Assembly: GCA_017458065.1 (NCBI GenBank)
Contig: JAFTGD010000017.1
Coordinates: 62,001 to 126,000 of the forward strand
Direction of reading: 5' to 3'
Origin: Oscillospiraceae bacterium
GTDB lineage: Bacteria; Bacillota; Clostridia; Oscillospirales; Oscillospiraceae
DNA: 64,000 nucleotides
In this document: in pieces, positions 14,453 through 25,300 of the stretch
Layout of the letters: every line of letters begins with the position of its first letter
Numbering within the stretch: the first letter of the stretch is position 1
The notes under the pieces: generated by a model
Told to the model about the DNA's origin: nothing
Databases searched by the model: none
The model's input: the letters and a program-made list of their open reading frames with translations, nothing else
Translations under genes and position numbers: made by a program

Positions 14453-14574
14453 GGAATCAGAGCGGCACGCGGATGTTGGTGTTGGCCGCGTTGTTGTTGT
14501 TGGCATTGCCGTTGTTGTTGACATTGCAGAAGTTCGTGGCCGAGTAGGCGGTCTCCAACCACCAGTTGCTACGG
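14453..14574 (-). repeat. DGR template repeat (TR)
   Basis: These 122 bp align without gaps to VR at 15074-15195 (constant offset 621). On the - strand it is rich in AAC/AAT codons, 13 in the VR reading frame. All 15 differences from VR are at TR adenines (+ strand T at 14457, 14474, 14483, 14491, 14492, 14497, 14501, 14506, 14513, 14515, 14524, 14525, 14533, 14534 and 14566). It lies between avd and RT, the usual place. An in-frame TGA sits where VR has a Cys codon near the 3' end, so the TR itself is not a coding segment. Confidence 0.96.
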
Positions 14575-14598
14575 TTTACAGCCGGTAACCTGCTGGGA

Positions 14599-15012
14599 TT
14601 ATTTTGTTCTGATGATCTTCGCGTTCTTCTTCAGGCCTCGCAGGAGTTTTAGCTCCTGTATCAGCAGAAGGCCGAACTGCTCTACGCGGTCAGGAGTAAC
14701 GCTGTCTATCGCCCATACACAGTCCTGCATCTGCGTGAAGAGAGTTTCGCCCGCTTCGATTGCCCTTTGCAAATACTCTTTTCGGACTTTGAGATTGTAT
14801 TCATCGACCGGGAAACGGGTCTCCGCTTTGGTCAGATTGTTTCGCATCTCGTGCCAGCTGTTCAGCATCGGCACCACGTCCGTGTAGAGTGTCCGTTTTG
14901 GGAAAATATTCGGGTTACCTGTCACGCGCCGCAGCTCCATGTATAGCGCCGTCGCCACGTCGTAGTATTCCTTCCCCGTGGCATTCCGGTTTCTTGTATA
15001 GACATTACTCAT
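14599..15012 (-). CDS. avd: Avd-like DGR accessory protein
   Basis: This 137-residue, mostly helical protein lies between target gene and TR. Its size, helical content, basic C-terminus (LLRGLKKNAKIIRTK) and location match the accessory variability determinant. In the Bordetella phage DGR, Avd forms a pentamer of four-helix bundles that binds RT and RNA and is needed for cDNA synthesis. The start at 15012 has AAGGAG about 10 nt upstream. That site falls between the VR hairpin and this ATG. Confidence 0.85.
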   Translation of the reverse strand: MSNVYTRNRNATGKEYYDVATALYMELRRVTGNPNIFPKRTLYTDVVPMLNSWHEMRNNLTKAETRFPVDEYNLKVRKEYLQRAIEAGETLFTQMQDCVWAIDSVTPDRVEQFGLLLIQELKLLRGLKKNAKIIRTK

Positions 15013-15032
15013 AATCGGTAGGCTCCTTCAAT

Positions 15033-15051
15033 GCGCCCCATAAAGGGGCGC
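15033..15051. promoter_or_regulatory. DGR hairpin/cruciform element beyond VR
   Basis: The perfect 7-bp GC stem GCGCCCC / GGGGCGC with a 5-nt loop ends 22 nt from the VR boundary, between target stop and avd start. In characterised DGRs such a DNA hairpin shortly 3' of VR promotes target recognition during retrohoming. No U-tract follows on the - strand, arguing against a terminator. Confidence 0.7.
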
Positions 15052-15062
15052 TGTATAGGGTG

Positions 15063-15947
15063 TCAGGTGAGGAGGAAGCAGAGCGGCACGCGGAAGTTGG
15101 TGTAGGCCGCGGAGTTGGTGTAGGCACTGCCGTAGCTGTTGACAAGGCAGAAGGACGTGGCCGAGTAGGCGGTCTCCAACCACCAGGTGCTACGGCCGCC
15201 GCCGTCGCCTGCGCCTTTGATGATATGACGCCCGGATCCGGCGAAGATCGGCCACTGGTTATACAGCATGTCCGCGATGGCGTTTGACTTCGGGCTGCGG
15301 ATTTTGGAGCCGTAAACCTCCATCTCTTCCGGAAGGAACAGACGGCCTCTGTCGCTCCATGCGCCCGTTGTCGGTGCTGCCGCGCCCGCTGCCATCGTTT
15401 CGAGATAGGCACGCATGCCCTTGTTGTTGGGGCCTTTGAAGATGTAAGCGCCCAGCGGGGTGTTTTCCAGCAGCTTGATAATGCCGTTCTCCGGGTCGTT
15501 CAGCGTGGCGTAGAGCGCCGAGCCGAGCCACGGATTAACCGCCGCCGGGTCGAACCATGTGCTGTTCTCGCTGCGAAACTGGAGCGTGGGCGGCAGGCAA
15601 TCGCGGGAGCACATCAGAATGTGCTGCGCGGTCAGTTCCGTGTCTCCGAAACGGAGATAGGGATTGATCGCCGCCACTTCCATCTTCACGTTGGCATTAA
15701 GGGTCTTGTCCGTGTCTGTCGCCGCGTCGTGGAAGGTGCCGCTGACAGTGATGGGGTAATAATCCCCGATGCGGATTTTTGAGAAATCCCCTGCGGCAAT
15801 CGCCGTGTGCAGCGCCGCCGCAGACTCAAACTCCTCGCTGAAATCGTTGCCGCCGTACCCTTCGACCGCCGGGACCGCGTTCGCCGCCCGCAGGTCATAA
15901 GTGGTGCCGTCAACTTCCAGCTGATCCAGATAAGGTCTGTTTTCCAT
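15063..15947 (-). CDS. DGR target protein with C-type-lectin-like variable C-terminus
   Basis: The 294-residue product starts MENRPYLDQLEVDGTTYDL, a phage fiber or baseplate-type N-terminus. The C-terminal half resembles the DUF6273-type C-type-lectin fold, ending RVPLCFLLT. VR covers about residues 251-291. Asn codons of the TR appear here as T, S, L, N, S, Y, S, Y, T, N, S, Y and N, and one Ile as Phe, while the scaffold residues (WWLETAYSAT, RVPL) are unchanged. Because NNY codons cannot become stops, any adenine change stays open. It probably displays the variable surface on the virion for receptor binding. The BppU-like gene lies 17 bp upstream. Confidence 0.92.
   Translation of the reverse strand: MENRPYLDQLEVDGTTYDLRAANAVPAVEGYGGNDFSEEFESAAALHTAIAAGDFSKIRIGDYYPITVSGTFHDAATDTDKTLNANVKMEVAAINPYLRFGDTELTAQHILMCSRDCLPPTLQFRSENSTWFDPAAVNPWLGSALYATLNDPENGIIKLLENTPLGAYIFKGPNNKGMRAYLETMAAGAAAPTTGAWSDRGRLFLPEEMEVYGSKIRSPKSNAIADMLYNQWPIFAGSGRHIIKGAGDGGGRSTWWLETAYSATSFCLVNSYGSAYTNSAAYTNFRVPLCFLLT
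15074..15195 (-). repeat. DGR variable repeat (VR)
   Basis: The recipient copy of the TR lies at the 3' end of the target gene, ending about 11 bp before its stop. It is 122 bp with 107 identities to the TR. Every mismatch replaces a TR adenine (with C, T or G on the coding strand). The invariant GC-rich 3' segment (CGCGTGCCGCTCTG on the - strand) is the likely initiation-of-mutagenic-homing site. The changes show that this prophage lineage has homed at least once. Confidence 0.96.
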
Positions 15948-15964
15948 TGTGTTTACTCCTTTTC

Positions 15965-16321
15965 TCAGACGTCCGCGTTGATCTCATCCACGACAATCAG
16001 AAACTCCGGGGAATACAATGCCGCTGTATCCTTTGAGAGTTTGATGTTGCACTTCACGGCCCCTGGATTGTCGGTCATTGTCTCCGGGATCGTGTAGGAA
16101 ACCTGATTGCCGCTGATCGTGCAGTCGTCTGTCATATATGTACCGTCCGGGAGTGCCGCGAAGATCTCAGCCGCGCTTCCGTCTTCAATCTCATAGGGAA
16201 TGCCGCTCCCTATCAGCGTGATGCAGAATCCGCGTGCCGTGTCCCCAGCCCGGACGTGAACATATTCCATTGTGCTTTGCTGGTCCATGTCCAGCGTAAA
16301 CTGTTTGATTGCCGGTGTCAT
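15965..16321 (-). CDS. BppU-like baseplate/receptor-binding N-domain protein
   Basis: The product is about 118 residues and starts MTPAIKQFTLDMDQQST. The central part (GDTARGFCITLIGSGIPYEI... EIFAALPDGTYMTD... VSYTIPETMTDNPGAVKCNIKL) matches the N-terminal beta-domain of phage baseplate upper proteins (BppU_N). The ATG at 16321 has AAGGG upstream; the longer frame to 16348 has no clear site. It lies directly upstream of the DGR target, so the pair may form the receptor-binding device. It lacks the long C-terminal part of typical BppU proteins. Confidence 0.65.
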   Translation of the reverse strand: MTPAIKQFTLDMDQQSTMEYVHVRAGDTARGFCITLIGSGIPYEIEDGSAAEIFAALPDGTYMTDDCTISGNQVSYTIPETMTDNPGAVKCNIKLSKDTAALYSPEFLIVVDEINADV

Positions 16322-16346
16322 GAATATCACCCTTTCACACTCTACC

Positions 16347-16388
16347 ATGCGGGGGAGGAAAGCTTAATCCCCCCTCCCGCATATTTTT
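16347..16388 (+). terminator. Terminator-like hairpin in antisense orientation
   Basis: ATGCGGG...CCCGCAT arms (16347-16358 and 16370-16382, imperfect in the middle) are followed by seven T on the + strand. All genes here are on the - strand, where no U-tract follows. It lies between the giant gene and the BppU-like gene. It may block antisense transcription or act as an RNA processing or stability element. Confidence 0.4.
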
Positions 16389-16389
16389 T

Positions 16390-19300
16390 TCAGTTCTTGC
16401 TGTTCCAGTAATCGAAGGTCCTGGTCCAGCCCTGCGCGGCCCATACAGCCGCCGCCTGGTCATAGCTCATTTCCCTTCTCGCGATGGCCTCCCGCAGCGC
16501 GTAGCCCAGCTCCGCCTGTTTGAGGCTGCTGTTGTGGTCCGTGTCTGCCGTGCTCAGGATCTCCACATACCGCTCAAGGCTCATGCCGGATCCTTTCAGC
16601 TGGTTCTCCCAGACCGCGTAACTGGCCTCTTTCTTTTCCTTGCCGTAGAGCGGAGCCATCTTCTTGAAGTCGTCGTAGCTCCCGACCGTTCCGACCGCCG
16701 TCCCCTGAACCGGAGTCTGCGCCGCGACCTGGAACGTCTGCTCGATCTGTTTCACCGTTGTCTGCTCCTGCGTGTTTTCCGCAGCCTTTGAGGTTCCGGA
16801 AGATTTCTCTCCCCATTCCTCAAAGCTCTTCTTCCACGTCGGGCCGACCGCCGCCCAAATCGCCGCCGCCTGTTCCTGGTTGTACGTTCCGGCCTGCACC
16901 TGCTCCGTGAGCCATGCGCCGATTTCTTCCCGCTTGAGGCTTCCGTTGCCGTCGCTGTCCGCCGCTTTGAGAAGCTCCTGGTACTGGTTCTTTGTGATCC
17001 CGAGCGGTTTGAGCTGGTCCTTCCAAACGTTCAGCTTGCTCTGACTGAGCGCGCCGCCGTCGTAAGTCCGGATCTTCCACTCGTCCCGGCGTCCGTTCAC
17101 GACTGTGTTCCAGATCGCCGTCGCGTCCCTGGTGAGGTTCGCGACCGCCAGCCCGGAGAGCTGAGAGAGCGCCTGCAGTGTCTTATAGATCTTGCCCCAC
17201 TCCGTCATTTTGCCGTAATAGGTGACGTTCGTCGCCTTTTCCAGTTCTCCGTTGTTGAGCTTGATCGTCTCCTCCCAGATCTTATAGACGTTCACGATGT
17301 TGTTGAACGCCGCGACCGACATGTTGCTGCTGCTGTATCCCTGCAGCGTGGAGATGAAGTCCTTCACAAACGGCAGTTTCCCAAGGACCGTCAGATCCTG
17401 CGACAGGTTGCCCGTGATGAACTTCCCGTCCTTGCCGAGGAACGCTTCCAGCCACTTGTCCAGAAATGCTTCGTCGTCATCGTCCCTTGCCGCGTCCGCG
17501 ATGGATTCAACGACTGCCGAATACACCGCGCTGCACAGATAAACCGCGAACGCCCGACCGAGTGTCTTTCCGTTTCGCTGCCATGCTCCGGCCTTGCCGT
17601 GCTCCCGCACGTCTCTGCTGTAGGCGTTCGCCGCGTCCAGCAGGATGTTGTAGGAGAGCGTCGGTTCCGCCATGAACGCTGAGATGGACTTCGACCACAG
17701 CGTTTTACTGCGCATGGTCTCTGACCGCGTGAGCGTCGAGTCCATAACCTGAGAGCTGTACACAACCTCCCGGAAGAGGTCCGCCGCCGCTTCGCACAGT
17801 GCGTCTCCGCTGAGACTCCTGTTCTCCGCTCTGGCCTGCCGTTTGCAGGCGGTCCACAGGCGGCTCCATGTCATCTGGTCCCCCAGCTCCGCCGCTTTCA
17901 TGCTGGCCTCCGCGATCTTATCTTTGATCGTGTCGTCATGCTGGATCTGACCGCGCATCCCGCGTGAGACGTCCGTGTCATAGTATCCGAGCGCTTTCCA
18001 GACCGCCGTCCCGGAATACTTCATTGCTTCCTGGTACGCCGCCCTGCTTGGCACAGTACCGACGAGATGCTGCGGCTTGAGCACCGTCATCGCCCTGAGA
18101 TAGGATGTCGGCTGCAGCAGGGCCACCCGGAGGTTTGCCCCGACCGCCGCGATTTTGTAATTGCTCATGAGCTTTGTCGCAAGACTCGTTCCGCGGTCTC
18201 CGCTCTCCGTTACGCCGTTGATGTCTTTCATCAGCGTGCGGAAGTAGTGCTGAGCGTCTTTCCCGTAAGCCTGCTCCATCGCCCCTTGTAAGGTCCTGGT
18301 GTCATACTCTCCGTTTTCAAGATCGATGCGTTCCTTATAGTTGAACCACTTGATCGCGTCCAGTACCGGCAGGCCCATTCCGTTGAGCTTTGCCATGTCG
18401 GACATGTGGTCTGCATAGGTGTCAAAGATGTTTCCGACCACCAGCGCGTTACTCGCTTTCGGGTTCAGCGCCTTACTGCTGCTGAGGTTCAGGAGCCGGA
18501 ACATGCTTGCGTTCTCCGGCATGTCCGTGTCGCTCATCGGCCTGTCGTTGCTGTCCGTCTTAATCGGATAGTAGTTCTCCCCTTCGGTGTAGAACTTGTA
18601 CCCGAACCGCCGCATGGAGATTTCGTTCCCCCAATCCGCGCCCCGGACCGCCATGTACTGCTGCAGCGATTTTGCGACCGTTCTTTGCCGCTCTGTCAGT
18701 TCTCCCGTGATCTTCTGAATATCACTGAACGTCAGATGATAGTGCGTCGTGTCGTGGATCTTGCCGACCTTCTGTTCAATGTCTCCGATCCGGATGCCGC
18801 CCCGCTCGATATGCTGTCTCGCCTGGTCGCGGTTCAGCAGCATACTCAGTTCCATGATCTGCGCCGTCGTCATCTGAATCTTCTTCCCGTCGGACAGCAT
18901 GATCTCATGGATATGGGACTTCCAGTCGTTCACTTCTCTGTCGGTATAGAGTCCCTCCGTGAACTTGATGATCTCCTGCGCGTTGATCGCCAGCTTCTCC
19001 CAGCCTCTCGCGAAGCCGTCAAAAATGCTGCGCCCGCCCGCGCCGAAGCGCCGCATGACGTAATAAGGCGTCCCGTTCTCCCACGCGGCAAACCGGCTGA
19101 CCGCCGTGCCGGAGAGTTTTCCTGCTTTCCCCAGCGACTGCATATAATCCACGTCGCCGCTTGCGGCTTCCCGGACGCTCTCATACCTCGCGTTTGCCAT
19201 GAAGCTGTTCATGTTCCGGATCGCCGCCGTCAGGTTGCTGAGGAAATTGCTGAGGTCCTTGAGTTCCGCGCCGCTCATCCGGTTGATGGTATAGGTTTCC

Positions 19301-22300
19301 CCGTTCGCCATCGCCCGTGTGATCAGCTCCGCCGTCCTCCTGAGGAAGTCCAGCGAGTCCTGCGACACGTCGATGTATCCGCCCAGATCCTCCTGCACTT
19401 CTCCGCTGCCGTCAAGATAGCTCTGCTGCCCGCTGAGAAGCTGCTGCAGTCTTTGCAGTCTTGCCCCGAACGTCTGGTCGTTTCTGGTTTCCTCGCCGCC
19501 GTTCAGCAGGCGCTTTGATGAAAAGTCGATTTCGCTCAGAAACTCCGCCAGCGGTCCCTTGAGCACTTCCGGAACGTGCGTCTTGTTGTCGTTCTTCATC
19601 AGCATCTCATAGAGCTTCCCGGCCTTTTCCGTGACCCGCGCCCGGTACTTGGTGATGGACGCGCTCTCTTCCCGGCGCTCTTTGGCCCGCTTCTGCATGT
19701 CCGCATAGTGTTCCTTGAGTGCCGCGACCTTCCGGTTGGTCCGTTCTTTCTCCTGTGCCTTGACCTGCGCCGCTCTCGCTCTGCCCTCTTCCCGGACTTG
19801 CGCAAGACGCGCCTCGGACCGCTCCCGCAGCGCCTCGTACTTGGCCTGCTGTCTGTCCAGCTTCGCCGCCAGCGCCCCGACTTCCTTGCTGAGCTTCGCC
19901 GCCTCCTTCTCCGTGAGCTTCTTTTCCTTGGTGAGCGCTTTGATCCGCTCGTTCAGCTCTGCGTTCCGGGAAGCCAGCTTCTCCTCTTTCGTCATCGGTG
20001 CCAGCCGCAGCTCGTCCCACCACGACATGCGCGAGATTTCCGCCGCGACTGCCTGGATGCTCTCGCCCATGTACTTCTCATGCGGATTGACCGTCTCCGG
20101 CTCTGCCGCGCTGAAATAGTTCGACAGGATCCCCAGCATCTCCCCCTGGTTGGTGAGCTCCGGGAAGTAATGGTTCCCGTAACTCTCCCGCAGCTCCTCA
20201 TAGAAGCTGTCCACCGGGATGTGTTCCGCCGTGACCGATTTGCTGTCTCTCGCCGCCACCGTGAACCGTCCGAAGTTTTTCTTCCGGAACTCGTTCAGGT
20301 TCTCGTATCCGGGAATGTCCCCGGCCTCCGTGGACGCGATGACGAACTTCTTTCCGGAGATCCGTCCCTTGATTTCCTTGAATACCTCGTTCTCGGGGTT
20401 CTCGATGGTCTCCTGCGCGTTGTTGACGATCTTCTCCGCCAGATCCCTTGTCATGTTGTTCAGGACCGTGACGGATGGATCCTTCTCCTGCAGCACATAA
20501 TTCCAGATGTGAAGAATGTCGTTTGTGACATCATCCACGCTGAGCGTGCTGCTGTTGTCCCGGATGAGCCTCTTCGCCGTCTTCCTCGCGTCATCCCGCC
20601 GCGCTTCCGGACTCTTTCCGATCCGGAGTCTCGCCTGGATCTCCGCCAGAGACCGCTTCTGCGCTTTGGTGAAGGTAAAGATGTCCCGCGCCGCCTCGTC
20701 CAGAATCGCGTTCTCGGCCTGCATTCTGCTGTATGCAAGCTCCCGCTCTTCCGCCTCGGCAGCGGTGTCGTCGTCCGTGACGTCCCACGCCATGAACTGC
20801 GCCTGCCCCTTGTAAAGGACCGCTTCTTTCATCTCGTCCGTGATGTCCACGTTCCAGACGTCGACAGACCCGCCGTCTTCATTGGGAATGGAAAGCTCCG
20901 TCTCTCCGACCTTGCCGCCCCACTGCTTGACATACTTCCGCATGAACTTCGGGATGTTCTGATTGTACTCGATCCGGTATGCTTCTTTATTTTTCTCGTA
21001 CTTCTTTTGGTCCGGTTCCTGCCACCGGTCCGCCTGCATCTCTGCTGTCGTCCAGCCGATAGCGTCATATCCGCCCTCCGCCGCCAGCCGCAGCAGGTGC
21101 TTCATGACATACTCGTGATAAGTGTCCGCAGACCCGGCAAACGGCACGTCCGGCGCTCTGTTTTCGTTCTTTCTGGACTCCGATCTGTAGATCCGTTCCG
21201 CGTCGGAAGCCGCCCTTCCGATCCTCTGCGCCTCCCGGAAGACTTCCTTTTCCTCGTCGAACATCAGGTCCATTGCCGTGTTGACCGCGTTCCAGGAATC
21301 GTCGTCGGATATGAGCCACCACATCGCGCCGTTCACATCCGCAATCGGGGAAACTTCCTTCCCGATCATCCAGTTGTAAACGCTTTCCGGCGTGTGCTTG
21401 AAGTCGGGGTTCTGCTCGCTCAGCCCGTCGTCTATGGTCTTTGCCAGCGCCCGGAACCTTTCCTCGTTCTTCCGGAGTTCTTCGTTCGCCGCGTTGCGCC
21501 TTTCCTCCATGCTTTGAAGTGTGTGCAGCGCGTCCGGAGAATCTTTGTACCCGAGCCTTGTGCCGTCGTTGTGAAGATCGCTCTGGATCTCTTCGATAAA
21601 CAGTACGCGGTATCCGCGCTGGTCCTCCGCGTCCTGCACACGCGCATGAGCGATCACGCCGGGAGCGTCCTGCTTCCAGTGTGTGCTGCCCATGTCGGCC
21701 TCATAATCCAGTCCGGGAAGCTTAAACATGATCTCGCGATAATTGCTTCCTTTGTAAAGGTTATAATCGGACCAGTGCGTTTCTCCGGGATCCATGCTGC
21801 CTTCAAGGAGAACAGCCGTAAACAGGGGAGTCGTCCCCTCTCCTGACCAGTGAGGAGCCTCGAAGATGTACTCGTCTCCGTCTCTCCACCAGCTCGATCT
21901 CGCGTTCGCTCCGGCCTTATGCCTCGCCAGCTCGTCAGCGTAATACTGCATCTCTTCAAAATCAGAGAAGCTTTCCTCGCTGCCGTCTTCAAACACGGCC
22001 TCGTAGCTGTCCGGCCTCGTCTCGCCGCTCCGGAGCACCTTTGTGTCGATCTGGACCTGGTTCTCCGCCATGAACGCCTGCAGCTCTTCTTTGGTGACGG
22101 ACTTCTTTCCTTCCAGCCACGGCTGAATCCCGGACCAGCGGATCTCCTCCGCCTTGACGCCACGGCCCCGCAGCCACGGAATGACTGCGTTCCCTGCCAT
22201 CTTTGCAGGCATTGGTCTGCCCTTCTCATTACTCCACTCATCCACGGTCTTCTGCATCTGACTGTAAAACTCAGGAGCCCATTCGTTGTGTCCGAGATCC

Positions 22301-25300
22301 CAGCGCATATAAAACGCACTGAGTCCCTGGCTCCGGACCTCGCCGGTCTGGTAATAATACTTGATGTCGTTAATTACGCGGTCCGGCCTGATGGTCCCCT
22401 CATATTCAAGGTTCGCCACCGGATACCCGTCCGGGCCGTCTATATCGACAATGAAGTAATCCTCGTCCATGCTTTCGCGGACAAATGTGCGAATCATCCG
22501 GTACTGTTCCGCTGTCGGCTCGTGAGCGGCGCTGACATCAAAACCCGGAGCCTCCGGCATCATGCGGATGTTGCCCTGGTTTACAAACCGGACCAGAGCC
22601 GCCGTACCTTCGCTGTTGGCGAAAACGCGGCTGATCGCCCTGTGGTCCTCCGCCCGGTAACCGGCGTGACGCCCTTTTTCACCGGAGAAATTCAGCATCT
22701 TCCCGTTCGGGAGAAGATACCCGGCCTCCCGGAGATTCGACGTGTACCCAAACTCTTTGATTGCAAGCTTCCGGAAGTATTCTTCCTCACTCAGCCCGGA
22801 CGCCTCAATGGCCTGCCGCTCTTCATCGTTCGTGCGTAGAACTCTCTTCTCTTCGGCAAGCTCATTCACCACGCGGTACTTGTTCCGCAGCTCCTCGCGT
22901 TCCCGGTACAGCGCGCCGTAACCGCTCTCATCTTCCCACTTCTTGTAGGCGTCGATGGACTTCTGATCGTTCACGTCGAACTTTTTGACCCGCGCGTCGA
23001 GTTCGCCTTTCATCGCGTCGAGCTGTTTCTGGTCCTGATTGATCTTGTATTGCAGCTCGATGCCAAGAGAGACAAGCTGATTCTCGCTGTAATCAGAGAG
23101 GGATTCCCGGTAATCGTCCTCGCCGTCCCAGCGCATGAACTGCGCCCTGCCGCTTACTTCTTCTTCGTTTTCGCCAGCTTCTTCGCTTCCTCGATATCCT
23201 TCCTGTGCGCCATCCTGCGCGATTCGATTTCTGACTTGCCCAGCAGGGATATCCCTAATGAACCTGCCTTGTCTGTCTGTGAGCGACGCGACATCGTATG
23301 CAACTCCTTCCTCTCTCAAAACCGTGTCGATTCCTGTTCCGTGCTTGTCATATATGGTCTGCACCAGCTCCGGACGGATTGCGAGATGCTTTCCGTTCCG
23401 CCCGATTGCCAGCGTTGTGCAGGCGACCACGCGCCCGCCTTTGCTCTCGATGAACTTCCGCAGGTCGTTCAGCGTGCCTCCGAAAGTCAGAACGTCGTCC
23501 ACAAGGATATAGTCCTGCCCCTCAATCACGTCGCCGTCAAACGCCGCGTGCTCGATAATCCGGATCACCGCGTTGGAGTTGGTGTGTCCCGCCTTGCCGA
23601 TCTGAATAATGCTGTCGTCGATGTCGAGTCCGTACTTCGCCAGCTCTGCGGCATAAGCGTAAGGTATCTTGTTCTTCCCTTCCGTATCAGAGGAACGCAC
23701 CGGCACAAGGACCGCGCCCCTGTGTTCGTTGGCAAACGCCCGCAGCTTCTCCGGTTTCACGCTCCGCGTCACAAGCTGTCTCGCCGCCTCGGCGTCCCCG
23801 TTCTTGGCCTGCTCGTGCAGCGTCCTGTCGCCCCGATACATCCCTGTCAGATTCGTATTGTACATCACCGGCGGGAAGTTCTCGCCCCAGTGGTGTTCCT
23901 CCATGCTCGACCGGATTGCCTCGGAGTCATCTCCGCCCCAGCGCATGAACTGAGCGGTCTGTGTGCCGCTGTACTTCTCCCGCAGGCGCTCCGTTGCGGA
24001 CTTCGTTCCGAATTTTTCCTTGACGGCATCCCGATTCCCACGGCTGAGAGGCTGGACATCCCGGATTGTGACGTCTGCCGTGTTCTCTGCGCCGTTGAAA
24101 TCCTGCCCGATAAGGCGCAGGCTGTCCATCGCGGACTTGCTGTATTTATTGCTGCTGTCAAACAGGAGGACCGGGACGTTCCGGATCCCGTGCTGCCGCA
24201 GCGCGACCATTCTGTGCCGCCCCTCGTGACCTTCGACCTTGCCGGTCTGCGTGTCAATCCGGAGTTGAATCGGCTGCGCTTTGGAATAGTCCAGCGTCTT
24301 TTCTACCGTGAGCCCCTCCGCCTGCTTCGCGATAACCTGCCTGGAAGCGATCCCGCTCGTCGTCATACGCAGGAAATCCAGCGGCGACATATAGGCGATG
24401 TACGCCTGTGCATAATCCGGATTGCTGGAAGCATAGTCTTTCAGCCAGCGATCCAGCGTGTCCTCGCTGATCAAAGCTCTGTCGTTATATCCGACATAAT
24501 CCGGTTCTCCGTCCCACTGCATGAACTGCGTGTTTCCGCGCTCCTGTTTCGGAGCTCTGTCGTCATACTCGATCTTTACGCCTGCGTCTTCCAGCGCCCG
24601 CAGCAGGGCGGGAGGCACGACGTTACTCGGTACTCCGATATCCGTCCCGTCCAGAAGATCCTTATAGTGCTGTGCGACCTCGGCTTCCGGGACCTTCCGG
24701 ACCGGTTTCAGCCACCTGCTGAGATAGACCTGCCGCTCCGTTCCCTTCGCCTTGACCAGTTTTCCTGCGACCGGCCCGCTCTTCCACGGATGCAGGCCCA
24801 CCGCGTCCTTTGCGTACTCTGCCCGGTATCCGCTGTTCAGTTCGCTCTCCGGGATAATGCACTCATAAGTGACCAGATTCGGCCTGCTGTATGCTCCGGT
24901 AAACTGATCGTTCAGCATCAGGTTAGAGGAGTGCTGATACGGATTGTATGCCGCCTTGACCGTGCTGCCGTCATCCTTTTTCAGGTTGAAGTAGCCTTTC
25001 CCGGTCTCCGGATCAATGATGATGTTTTTCAGATTTCCTTCGGACTCCACCCAGCGCCCCGGTTCAATGCCGTTGCGCATCCGGTACTTGCCGTCCGCGC
25101 CCTTCTCCTTGGATGCCATCGGGGGATACAGCTTCCCGTCGATTTCCAGAAAAGACTTATAGGTATGGATAACCTTCCCCTCGTCTTCCTGCTCTTTCAG
25201 AAACTTCGCCGTCTCTTCGTCCTGCACATAGCGCTGATACTGGACCTTCGTCTGCTCCCTGGTATCGAGACCGGCTGTCCGTTCTTCCTGCGCCCGTTCG

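Noticed and set aside
14453-14574. TR as a truncated second copy of the target gene (pseudogene)
   Set aside because: All differences from VR are at adenines and the segment lies between avd and RT; random decay would not give this pattern.
15033-15051. VR-proximal hairpin as a terminator of the target gene
   Set aside because: No U-tract follows on the transcribed strand and avd starts only 21 nt later with its ribosome binding site in between.
19576-21846. A 756-codon + strand frame opposite the giant gene
   Set aside because: Same reasons: Arg/Leu-rich shadow with no recognisable domain, start signal or neighbours on that strand.
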